Origin: an uncultured Roseateles sp.
GTDB taxonomy: Bacteria > Pseudomonadota > Gammaproteobacteria > Burkholderiales > Burkholderiaceae
NCBI GenBank assembly: GCA_946480605.1
Contig: CAMLKW010000241.1
Span: forward strand, 1 to 6,369
Direction of reading: 5' to 3'
DNA length: 6,369 bases
Shown here: piece after piece, positions 1 to 5,677 of the stretch
How positions within the stretch are numbered: position 1 is the stretch's first letter
Layout: each line of letters opens with the position of its first letter
The notes under the pieces: model-generated
Databases searched by the model: none
Told to the model about the DNA's origin: nothing
Seen by the model: only the letters and a program-made list of their open reading frames with translations
Position numbers and translations under genes: made by a program

Positions 1-182
1 CCAAGGTGGTGGGCTTTGCCGACCTGGGCATGGAAGCCATCTACGAGTTCGACGTCGTGGACATGCCCGTGACGGTGGCCGTGGACGCCGGCGGAACCAG
101 CGCCCACATCACCGGCCCGGCCGAGTGGAAGCAGCGCATTGCCTCCGGCAAGGCGATCAACATCCCGGTGGCGACGGCCTGA
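1..182 (+). CDS. fumA: Fumarate hydratase class I, C-terminal end (partial)
   Basis: This is the last 59 codons of a gene entering from the left edge, read from base 3 and ending in TGA at 180-182. The visible residues include ADLGMEAIYEF, then DMPVTVAVD and a TGPAEW segment. This pattern is characteristic of the C-terminal beta domain of class I (4Fe-4S, oxygen-sensitive) fumarases, which interconvert fumarate and malate in the TCA cycle in the cytoplasm. Family members are about 500 residues in one chain, so roughly 12% is present. The iron-sulfur cysteines lie in the missing part and cannot be checked. Related L(+)-tartrate dehydratases share this domain, but the single-chain fumarase tail is the better match. 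The identification rests on recognised motif style, not on an alignment. The next gene starts 70 bases downstream on the same strand. Confidence 0.85.
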   Translation, partial: KVVGFADLGMEAIYEFDVVDMPVTVAVDAGGTSAHITGPAEWKQRIASGKAINIPVATA

Positions 183-191
183 GCGAAGCGG

Positions 192-226
192 GGCCCAGCA
201 GCCCAACCCGCGCTGCGGTCGGGGCC
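192..226 (+). terminator. Possible hairpin after the fumarase gene
   Basis: A two-part inverted repeat sits ten bases after the fumarase stop codon. The outer arms are GGCCC (192-196) and GGGCC (222-226). The inner arms are GCAGC (198-202) and GCTGC (212-216) around a 9-base loop. Unpaired bases between the two stems make it imperfect, and no T-tract follows, so it is not a canonical intrinsic terminator. In DNA this rich in G and C such pairing also arises by chance. Confidence 0.22.
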
Positions 227-252
227 GGGTGTTGCCTCCACAATGCCCGCCC

Positions 253-711
253 ATGATCCAAGTCCGCACGATACGCCCCGGCGACCGTGCCGCCTGGCAG
301 CCCCTCTGGGACGGCTACAACGCCTTCTACGGCCGCGAGGGCGCGACCGCGCTGCCGGCCGAGATCAGCGACACAACCTGGGGCCGATTCCTCGACCCGA
401 CCGAGCCGGTGCATGCGCGGGTCGCCGAGGATGAACAAGGCCGCCTGCTGGGCCTGGTGCACTACCTGTTCCACCGCAGCACCAACCGCATCGAGCCGGT
501 CTGCTACCTGCAGGACCTGTTCACGGCGCCCGGGGCCCGCGGCCACGGCGTGGGCCGGGCGCTGATCGAGGCCGTCTACGCGGCCGCCCAGGCCGCCGGA
601 ACACGGCGCGTCTACTGGCACACGCAAGCCAGCAACACTACGGCGCGCGCGCTGTACGACCGGCTGGCCTCGCATGCCGGTTTCCTGGTCTACACCCACG
701 ACGCGGCCTGA
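253..711 (+). CDS. GNAT family N-acetyltransferase
   Basis: A 152-residue cytoplasmic protein, the usual single-domain GNAT size, that transfers acetyl from acetyl-CoA to an amine of unknown identity. It opens with the typical first strand MIQVRTIRPGD. Strand beta4 (YLQDLFTAP, about 85-93) leads into the acetyl-CoA pyrophosphate loop R96-G97-H98-G99-V100-G101-R102-A103, matching the R/Q-x-x-G-x-G/A consensus. Further on, N128 and Y135 (in ALYDRL) occupy the positions of the conserved Asn and the probable general-acid Tyr. The overall style resembles small-amine or amino-acid acetyltransferases, but the substrate cannot be read from sequence. ATG 253 is chosen because it starts directly at the conserved first strand; no Shine-Dalgarno is evident. 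GTG 229 and TTG 232 are in-frame alternatives that would add only a proline-rich stub. The esterase gene follows after 17 bases. Confidence 0.9.
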   Translation: MIQVRTIRPGDRAAWQPLWDGYNAFYGREGATALPAEISDTTWGRFLDPTEPVHARVAEDEQGRLLGLVHYLFHRSTNRIEPVCYLQDLFTAPGARGHGVGRALIEAVYAAAQAAGTRRVYWHTQASNTTARALYDRLASHAGFLVYTHDAA

Positions 712-716
712 CACCC

Positions 717-720
717 GGAG
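717..720 (+). promoter_or_regulatory. Ribosome binding site of the esterase gene
   Basis: GGAG lies 8 bases upstream of GTG 729. It supports a GTG start placed exactly at the beginning of a well-formed signal peptide. It is one of only two clear Shine-Dalgarno sequences seen in this window. Confidence 0.65.
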
Positions 721-728
721 TACTTCAC

Positions 729-1586
729 GTGCGCCTGCTTCCCTTCGCCTCCGCCCTTCTCGCGCTGTGCGTGCTGTCCCCGCACGCGCACGCCCAGGCA
801 CCCGCGTCCGCCTGCACGCTGGCCCCGGTCGCCGGCGACCTGCGCGAGCTGACCTCCGGCGGCCGCACGCGCAGCTACCGGTTGTTCGTGCCGCCGACCG
901 CCACGGGCCGTGCGCCGTTGCCCCTGGTCTTCGACCTGCACGGCTCGGGCGGCAATGCCGCCGGCCAGGCCAGGACCAGCGGCTTCGAGGCCCTGGCCGC
1001 CCGCGAGGGCTTCGCCGTCGCCACGCTGCAGGCCGAGGACGCGCGCTGGAACGTGCCCGCCACCGGCGCCCGTGCGGACGACGTGCAGTACGTGTCCGAC
1101 GTCCTCGACCATGTCGCTGCCCGCACCTGCATCGACCCGACCCGCGTCTACGCCACCGGCTTCTCCGGCGGCGGGCGCATGTCCTCGCTGCTGGGCTGCC
1201 GGCTCAACCACCGCATCGCGGCCATCGCGCCGGTGGGCGGGCTGCGCTGGACCGGACCCTGCCCGGGCCGCGCGGTGCCGGTGTTCACGGTGCACGGCCT
1301 GGCCGACACGACCAACCCCTACGAGGGCCACGGCGACCGCGGCGCCGAGTGGGTGGAGAGCGTGCCCGAGGCGCTGGCCGGCTGGGCGTCGCACAACCGC
1401 TGCCAACCCAAGCTGTTGCAGGAAGAACTGCCTGGCCCGGGGCACACGGTGCGCTACGCGGGCTGCTCGGGCGGCACCGAGGTGCGGCTGCTGCGGGTCG
1501 ACGGCATGGGCCACATCTGGCCGCGCACCGAGGTGGATGCGAGCGGCGCGATCTGGCAGTTCTTCAAGGCCCAGACGCTGCGCTAG
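729..1586 (+). CDS. Secreted PHB-depolymerase/LpqC-type serine esterase
   Basis: A 285-residue alpha/beta hydrolase of the poly(3-hydroxybutyrate) depolymerase / feruloyl esterase-like family (LpqC, COG3509 type). The N-terminus is a Sec signal peptide: R2, a hydrophobic core at about 3-16, and a likely cleavage site AHA|QA after A22, so it should act in the periplasm or outside the cell. The oxyanion-loop motif HGSGG is at 71-75. The nucleophile elbow GFSGG at 144-148 gives Ser146. Asp193 (HGLAD) and His262 (GMGHIWP) complete the triad. The mature part has six cysteines (29, 134, 157, 178, 225, 246), enough for three disulfides, consistent with export. No separate substrate-binding domain is present, so oligomeric polyester, feruloylated or acetylated carbohydrate esters are all possible substrates. 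The GTG start is backed by GGAG at 717-720. The 17-base gap to the GNAT gene suggests one transcript. Its last 23 bases overlap the convergent gene on the other strand. Confidence 0.9.
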   Translation: MRLLPFASALLALCVLSPHAHAQAPASACTLAPVAGDLRELTSGGRTRSYRLFVPPTATGRAPLPLVFDLHGSGGNAAGQARTSGFEALAAREGFAVATLQAEDARWNVPATGARADDVQYVSDVLDHVAARTCIDPTRVYATGFSGGGRMSSLLGCRLNHRIAAIAPVGGLRWTGPCPGRAVPVFTVHGLADTTNPYEGHGDRGAEWVESVPEALAGWASHNRCQPKLLQEELPGPGHTVRYAGCSGGTEVRLLRVDGMGHIWPRTEVDASGAIWQFFKAQTLR

Positions 1587-2310
1587 GGCTGCTGGCGGCC
1601 CAGGGCGGGTTGGCGCTCCACAAGCGCTGCACCAACTCCGGATGGCGCCGCCAGAAGTCCTGCGTGACGATGACGTAGAACGCCTGGCTGGTGAAGGGCG
1701 TGTCCAGCGCCTCGATGCCCGCATCCGGCATGCGCGACAGCACCAATTGCGCCTGCTCCGGCTGCATCAGCGCCAGCGCCACGCGCCCGCGGGCCAGCTT
1801 GGCCATCAGCTGCTCGGCGCTCGTCGCCCGGTCGTCCACGGCGACGCCCAGGTCCGTGACCTTGACACCGTACTGGTAGCCGAACTGCAGGCCCAGCGGC
1901 TGGTCTCCCAGGCCGGTGAAGCGCCGCCCATCCCAGCCGAAGTTGGTGCCGACGCGCCGGTACAGCAGGAAGCGCACCCGGCCCAGGCCGCGCTCCTCGT
2001 CGGCCACGCCCTCGCGCATGGGGTAGGCCATCCACGCCAGCCGCTCGGGTGAGAACACGCCGATCAGCGCGTCGGCCGCGCCGGTGCGGGTGCTCTGCAG
2101 GCAGCGCGCCCGCGGGGCCACGGCGGGCACCACCTCCACGCCCGCCGCACGCGCCAGCAGGGCCAGCCGGCGCTGGAACAGGCCGCTGCCATCCGGCAGC
2201 GTGTAGGGGTGAAAGGGCACGTCCGACGTGCACAGCCTGAGCTTGACCGGCTGCGCCTGCAGCGGCCCGGCCCACAACCCCGTCAGCAGCAACAACAGCC
2301 ATGCGCGCAT
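1564..2310 (-). CDS. Exported family-3 solute-binding-like protein
   Basis: A 248-residue protein with a clear signal peptide: M1-R2, a leucine-rich core at about 4-13, and probable cleavage LQA|QP after A19. The mature part begins with VKLRLCTSDVPFHPYTLPDG, the opening strand and ligand-loop style of periplasmic amino-acid-binding (SBP_bac_3 / PBPb) domains. It continues with ADALIGVFSPER (79-90, the domain's 'D-x-x-x-G-x-x-x-x-x-x-R' region), RFLLYRR at the lobe crossover (113-119), and the C-terminal helix FWRRHPELVQRLWS (219-232). The lobe order is complete. No permease or ATPase gene is adjacent, so a role in transport is not supported by context; it could be an orphan receptor or a sensing protein. 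ATG 2310 is chosen because it begins the signal peptide; an upstream in-frame ATG at 2403 would put 31 charged residues before it. No good Shine-Dalgarno is visible. The 3' end overlaps the esterase gene by 23 bases. Confidence 0.8.
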   Translation of the reverse strand: MRAWLLLLLTGLWAGPLQAQPVKLRLCTSDVPFHPYTLPDGSGLFQRRLALLARAAGVEVVPAVAPRARCLQSTRTGAADALIGVFSPERLAWMAYPMREGVADEERGLGRVRFLLYRRVGTNFGWDGRRFTGLGDQPLGLQFGYQYGVKVTDLGVAVDDRATSAEQLMAKLARGRVALALMQPEQAQLVLSRMPDAGIEALDTPFTSQAFYVIVTQDFWRRHPELVQRLWSANPPWAASSPSAASGP

Positions 2311-2311
2311 G
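2300..2311. repeat. 12-bp perfect palindrome over a start codon
   Basis: CATGCGCGCATG reads identically on both strands and contains the start codon of the minus-strand binding-protein gene (codons ATG-CGC-GCA). It may simply reflect the Met-Arg-Ala codons, but its position in the divergent control region makes an operator conceivable. Confidence 0.35.
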
Positions 2312-2392
2312 CAGGCCAGTCTAGGGCCCGCCCACCGGCGCCGGAAGCTGCGCAAGAATCCGCCCACCCGTTCGCCAACCGAGGCAGCACCC
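2311..2392. promoter_or_regulatory. Divergent intergenic control region
   Basis: These 82 bases separate the start codons of the minus-strand binding protein and the plus-strand alcohol dehydrogenase, so promoters for both should lie here or just inside the genes. A perfect 10-bp palindrome, CCGGCGCCGG, lies at 2335-2344, and GGGCCC is at 2324-2329. AAGAAT at 2354-2359 matches four of six bases of a sigma-70 -10 box for the plus strand, but no matching -35 box is visible. I cannot assign a specific promoter. Confidence 0.45.
2381..2384 (+). promoter_or_regulatory. Ribosome binding site of the alcohol dehydrogenase gene
   Basis: GAGG stands 8 bases before ATG 2393. It fixes this start against in-frame upstream ATG codons at 2228 and 2309, which would add a non-conserved, low-complexity extension. 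Confidence 0.65.
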
Positions 2393-3409
2393 ATGCCCAA
2401 CATCCGCGCCTACGCCGCCCAGACCGCCGGCGGCCCGCTGCAGCCCTTCGAGTTCGACCCCGGCCCGCTGGGCGACGAGGACGTCGAGATCACCGTCGAG
2501 CACTGCGGCGTCTGCCACTCCGACCTGGCCATGATCGACAGCGAGTGGTTCCCCGCCAGCTACCCCGTCGTGCCCGGCCACGAGGTGGTGGGCCGCATCA
2601 CTGCGTTGGGGCCACGCGCCAAGGGCCGGCAACTGGGCCAGCGCGTGGGCGTGGGCTGGCACACGGGCAGCTGCACGCACTGCAACTTCTGCCTGGGCGG
2701 CGAGCAGCACCTGTGCGGCCAGCGCCAGCCGACGCTGATCGGCCGGCACGGCGGCTTTGCGGACCGGCTGCGCTCGCACTGGAGCTGGGCCATTCCCATC
2801 CCCGACGCACTGGACCCGGCCGCCGCCGGCCCGCTGATGTGCGGCGGCGGCACGGTGTTCCTGCCCTTCGTGCTGCATGCGATCAAGCCGACCGACCGGG
2901 TCGGCGTCGTCGGCATCGGCGGGCTGGGCCACATGGCCGTCAAGTTCGCGCGGGCCTGGGGCTGCGAGGTGACGGCGTTCACGTCGTCGCCGTCCAAGCG
3001 CGAGGAGGCGCTGGCGCTGGGCGCACACAAGACCGTGTCCAGCGTCGACAAGGCCGAGCTGAAGGCCGCAGCCGGCAGCCTGGACTTTTTGCTCATCACC
3101 GTGGGCGCCGCATTGAACTGGGACGCACTGCTGGCCGCGCTGGCGCCCAAGGGCCGCATGCACCTGGTGGGCGTCGTCACCGACGCGCTGAGCCTGAGGA
3201 GCGGCGGCCTGCTGAGCTGGCAGAAGGGCCTGTCCGCCTCGCCCACGCCGCCGCCATCGGTGCTGGCGACGATGCTGCAGTTCTCGGCCCGCCACCAGAT
3301 CCTGCCGCAGGTGGAGCGCTTCCCGATGCGCCGCGTCAACGACGCGCTGGATCACCTGCGCTCGGGCAAGGCGCGCTACCGTGTCGTGCTGGACTCGGAC
3401 TTCGGCTGA
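2393..3409 (+). CDS. Zinc-dependent alcohol dehydrogenase, cinnamyl-alcohol dehydrogenase/YahK type
   Basis: A 338-residue medium-chain dehydrogenase/reductase, full length for the family, that reversibly converts aldehydes and alcohols in the cytoplasm. The catalytic-zinc set is complete: C41 in CGVCHSD (38-44), H63 and E64 in GHE, and C150. The structural-zinc cysteines C94, C97, C100 and C108 are all present in TGSCTHCNFC and the following stretch. The Rossmann loop is G174-I-G-G-L-G179. The end of the second Rossmann strand reads FTSSPSK (196-202); small polar residues there, rather than Asp/Glu, favour NADP(H) as in plant cinnamyl alcohol dehydrogenases and E. coli YahK. The C-terminus DHLRSGKARYRVVL is typical of this subfamily. 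The likely role is broad-range aldehyde reduction; the exact substrate is unknown. The start is set by GAGG at 2381-2384. The last 34 bases overlap the convergent channel gene. Nothing in the sequence suggests damage. Confidence 0.93.
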   Translation: MPNIRAYAAQTAGGPLQPFEFDPGPLGDEDVEITVEHCGVCHSDLAMIDSEWFPASYPVVPGHEVVGRITALGPRAKGRQLGQRVGVGWHTGSCTHCNFCLGGEQHLCGQRQPTLIGRHGGFADRLRSHWSWAIPIPDALDPAAAGPLMCGGGTVFLPFVLHAIKPTDRVGVVGIGGLGHMAVKFARAWGCEVTAFTSSPSKREEALALGAHKTVSSVDKAELKAAAGSLDFLLITVGAALNWDALLAALAPKGRMHLVGVVTDALSLRSGGLLSWQKGLSASPTPPPSVLATMLQFSARHQILPQVERFPMRRVNDALDHLRSGKARYRVVLDSDFG

Positions 3410-4668
3410 CGCTGCACCTGCTGCGGGTAGGGGATGTCCACGCCCAGCCCCTTCAGCGTGCGCCAGATCGCCAGGTTCACGTCCGAGCGCACGCCGCCGC
3501 TGCCGTTCTCGGGATCGGCAATCCAGAAGAACACCGTCAGCTCGATGCCGCTGTCGGCAAAGCGGCTCAGCTGCACCGATGGCCCCGGCTCGCGCAGCAC
3601 GCGCGGCACCTCGGCCAGCGCGCCGGCCAGCGCCTTCATGACGGCGTCCACCTCGCAGTCGTAGTCCACCTGCACGACGGTGGACAGCAGCACCCGCGGG
3701 TCGGCCAGCGAGGAGTTCTCGACCCGCTGCGTGATCAGCATCTCGTTGGGCACGATGGCCTCCTTGCCGCCCAACGACCGGATCACCGTGTAGCGCGTCT
3801 TGATGTCGGTGACGCGGCCCTCGAAGCCGTCCACCTTGACCATGTCGCCGATGCGCAAGCTGCGCTCGGCCAGGATGACGAAGCCCGACACGTAGTTGGC
3901 CGCCAGCTTCTGCAGGCCGAAGCCCAGGCCCACGCCCAGCGCGCCGCCCAGCACGCCCAGAGCGGTCAGGTCTATGCCTGCGGCCGACAGCGCGAACAGC
4001 AGGCCCACGAACAGCAGCAGCGCGCGGATGGCGCTGGCGGCGATCTTGCGCATGGACAGGTCCATGGACTCGCGCCGCAGCAGCCGCGACTCGATGGCCG
4101 CCGAGATCCACAAGGCCACCACCAGCACCAGCGCCGCGGTCAGCCCGCCTTCGATGAGGTTGCGCAGCGTCAGCCTGACGGTGCCGAACTTCCAGCCGAT
4201 GTCGTCCAGCTCGTCCAGCAGCACCGGCAGCAGGCCCGTGACCCACAGCACCGCACCCGCCCAGATCGCCCAGGAGCCGATGCGCTCGACCCCGCGTATG
4301 GGCGCCGAGTCCGGCCAGGCGGCGGCCAACACCCGGGCGATGACGCGGATGACGGCCAGCGACACCAACAGCGGCAGCGCCAGCTTGAACAGCGCGGGCG
4401 CCTCGCCCCACAGCGGCAGCAGACGGCGCACGCCGAAGGCCAGCGCCAGCGCCAGCAGCGGGAACAGCGCGCCGTCGATGACGCGCTCGCCGAACAGCAC
4501 GCTGTGCTCGCGGCGCGTGGCGGCGCGCGACAGCGCCCAGCTCAGCAGCGCCGCCAGCGCCAGGCAGCCCAGCAGCAGCGCCCATTCGGCCAGCGCCTCG
4601 GCGCTGAAGACGCGCCCCAGCAAGGCCTGCAGTTCGGTCAGGCTCAGAGGTTGATGCATTGAATCCAT
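3376..4668 (-). CDS. MscS-family mechanosensitive ion channel
   Basis: A 430-residue inner-membrane channel that should open under membrane tension to release solutes during osmotic downshock. Hydrophobic segments lie at about 26-46, 64-82, 93-113, 132-150, 175-192 and 213-231. They are followed by the Gly/Ala-rich pore helix at 236-268, which contains GGALGVGLGFGLQKLAANYV. The beta domain follows, with GDMVKVDGFEGRVTDI (274-289) and the signature IVPNEMLITQRVEN (305-318). A cytoplasmic alpha/beta domain then ends in DIPYPQQVQ (411-419), the usual close of the family. It is longer than E. coli MscS (286 residues) because of extra N-terminal helices, as in the larger MscS homologues. ATG 4668 is used; ATG 4659 three codons later is equally possible, and neither has a clear Shine-Dalgarno, so translation may depend on ribosomes finishing the deacetylase gene 43 bases upstream. 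Confidence 0.93.
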   Translation of the reverse strand: MDSMHQPLSLTELQALLGRVFSAEALAEWALLLGCLALAALLSWALSRAATRREHSVLFGERVIDGALFPLLALALAFGVRRLLPLWGEAPALFKLALPLLVSLAVIRVIARVLAAAWPDSAPIRGVERIGSWAIWAGAVLWVTGLLPVLLDELDDIGWKFGTVRLTLRNLIEGGLTAALVLVVALWISAAIESRLLRRESMDLSMRKIAASAIRALLLFVGLLFALSAAGIDLTALGVLGGALGVGLGFGLQKLAANYVSGFVILAERSLRIGDMVKVDGFEGRVTDIKTRYTVIRSLGGKEAIVPNEMLITQRVENSSLADPRVLLSTVVQVDYDCEVDAVMKALAGALAEVPRVLREPGPSVQLSRFADSGIELTVFFWIADPENGSGGVRSDVNLAIWRTLKGLGVDIPYPQQVQRQPKSESSTTR

Positions 4669-4693
4669 AGTCAGGCTGGCAGGGTCGCCGGCC

Positions 4694-4720
4694 GATCTTT
4701 GCAGATTGAGATTAAAGATC
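4694..4720 (-). repeat. Inverted repeat spanning the deacetylase stop codon
   Basis: GATCTTT at 4694-4700 and AAAGATC at 4714-4720 are perfect 7-base inverted arms around a 13-base spacer, in an AT-rich patch that stands out from its GC-rich surroundings. On the minus-strand transcript the first arm covers the last deacetylase codons and the stop codon, and the second lies in the gap before the channel gene. It could form a weak intercistronic hairpin; a protein-binding site or chance is also possible. Confidence 0.4.
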
Positions 4721-5647
4721 CGCCAGCACGCGCAGGTGCACGCCCACGCTGCGCGACAGGGCCTGCAGGTTGTAGCCGCCCTCCAGCAGCGACACGATGC
4801 GGCCCTGCGCATGGCGCTCGGCCACGGCCTTGATCTTCAGCGTCAGCCACTCGTAGTCGGCTTCCACCAGCCCCAGCTGGCCCAGGTCGTCCTCGCGGTG
4901 CGCGTCGAAGCCGGCCGAGATGAAGATCATCTGCGGCTTGAAGCGCTCCAACGCCGGCAGCCACATGGCCTCCACGATCTCGCGCACCTCGCCGCCACGC
5001 GTGTAGGCCGGCAGCGGCACGTTGACCATGTTCTCGCCCTTGGGCACGCCGCCCGAGTACGGGTAGAGCTGGTCCTGGAACAGGCTGACCATCAGCACGC
5101 GGTCGTCGCCGGCGATGATGTCCTCGGTGCCGTTGCCGTGGTGCACGTCGAAGTCCACGATGGCCACGCGCTTCAGGCCACGGTTGTCCAGCGCATGGCG
5201 CGCAGCAATGGCCACATTGTTGAAGAAGCAGAAGCCCATGCTCTGGTCGCGCGTGGCATGGTGGCCGGGCGGGCGCACGTTGCAGAAGGCGTTGTCCGCG
5301 CGGCCGTCGATGACCACGTCGGTCGCTTCCACCGCCGCACCCGCTGCGGCCAGCACGGCCGACCAGGTGTGGGCGTTGGCCGAGGTGTCGGGGTCGATGG
5401 CGCAGCGCTCGCCGTTCTCGGCGCATTCGCGCAGCATGCGGCCGATCTCGGCCACGTAGCCATGCGTGTGGGCCAGCTCCACCGCCTTCAGGTCCACCGG
5501 CGGCGCATCGAAGTGTTCCAGCGCCGGGGCCACACCCGACGCGATCAGCCAGTCGTCGATGGCCGCCAGCCGCTCGGGGCATTCGGGGTGGCCGGCGCCC
5601 ATGTCATGGCGGCGGCATTCGGGGGGATTGAAGTACGCGGTGGACAT
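4712..5647 (-). CDS. Histone deacetylase family amidohydrolase
   Basis: A 311-residue zinc-dependent deacetylase of the arginase/deacetylase fold, the normal length for the bacterial class-II-like group. It should remove acetyl or similar acyl groups from lysine side chains or small acetylated amines in the cytoplasm. The N-terminal signature DMGAGHPECPERL (15-27) is present. The active site appears complete by comparison with HDAC8: the tandem His129-His130 (RPPGHH), zinc ligands Asp167 and His169 in VDFDVHHGNGT (164-174), Asp248 in SAGFDAH (244-250), and transition-state Tyr292 in EGGYN. No signal peptide or membrane segment is seen. Bacteria lack eukaryotic histones, so the natural substrate is open: acetylated proteins, acetylpolyamines or other acylated metabolites. 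ATG 5647 begins right at the family N-terminus; only a weak purine stretch precedes it. It is probably first in a two-gene transcript with the channel gene and diverges from moxR across 30 bases. Confidence 0.95.
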   Translation of the reverse strand: MSTAYFNPPECRRHDMGAGHPECPERLAAIDDWLIASGVAPALEHFDAPPVDLKAVELAHTHGYVAEIGRMLRECAENGERCAIDPDTSANAHTWSAVLAAAGAAVEATDVVIDGRADNAFCNVRPPGHHATRDQSMGFCFFNNVAIAARHALDNRGLKRVAIVDFDVHHGNGTEDIIAGDDRVLMVSLFQDQLYPYSGGVPKGENMVNVPLPAYTRGGEVREIVEAMWLPALERFKPQMIFISAGFDAHREDDLGQLGLVEADYEWLTLKIKAVAERHAQGRIVSLLEGGYNLQALSRSVGVHLRVLADL

Positions 5648-5677
5648 GCCCGTTGTCTCTTGCTATGGTCCAGCCTC
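5648..5677. promoter_or_regulatory. Very short divergent spacer, deacetylase / MoxR
   Basis: Only 30 bases separate two start codons that point away from each other. That is too short for two non-overlapping sigma-70 promoters, so promoter elements must extend into one or both coding regions. The first roughly 75 bases of the MoxR gene are less GC-rich than the rest and could hold the deacetylase promoter (TTGTCA on the minus strand at 5699-5704 is a possible -35 box), but I see no matching -10 box at the right spacing. Confidence 0.4.

Noticed and set aside
139..252. N-terminal extension of the acetyltransferase gene back to ATG 139
   Set aside because: The extension overlaps the fumarase end in another frame and is Arg/Pro-rich and unlike the GNAT N-terminus, which begins cleanly at ATG 253.
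690..1724. Open frame of 344 codons opposite the esterase gene
   Set aside because: No motif, signal peptide or plausible start; the plus-strand esterase has a complete catalytic triad and a ribosome binding site.
2228..2392. 55-residue N-terminal extension of the alcohol dehydrogenase
   Set aside because: It overlaps the start of the divergent binding-protein gene and lacks family similarity; GAGG at 2381-2384 supports ATG 2393.
4436..4463. Short tandem repeat of GCCAGC-like units in the channel gene
   Set aside because: It encodes alternating Leu/Ala codons of a membrane helix with biased codon choice and has no repeat structure beyond that.
2321..4585. Open frame of 754 codons on the minus strand over the same region
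   Set aside because: Gly/Ala/Arg-rich composition with no recognisable fold, and it overlaps well-supported genes throughout; a GC-driven shadow frame.
2209..4662. Open frame of 817 codons on the plus strand running across the dehydrogenase and channel genes
   Set aside because: Its product is low-complexity and rich in Arg, Gln, His and Ala, with no domain. It is the off-frame shadow of two strongly supported genes in GC-rich DNA, where stop codons are rare.
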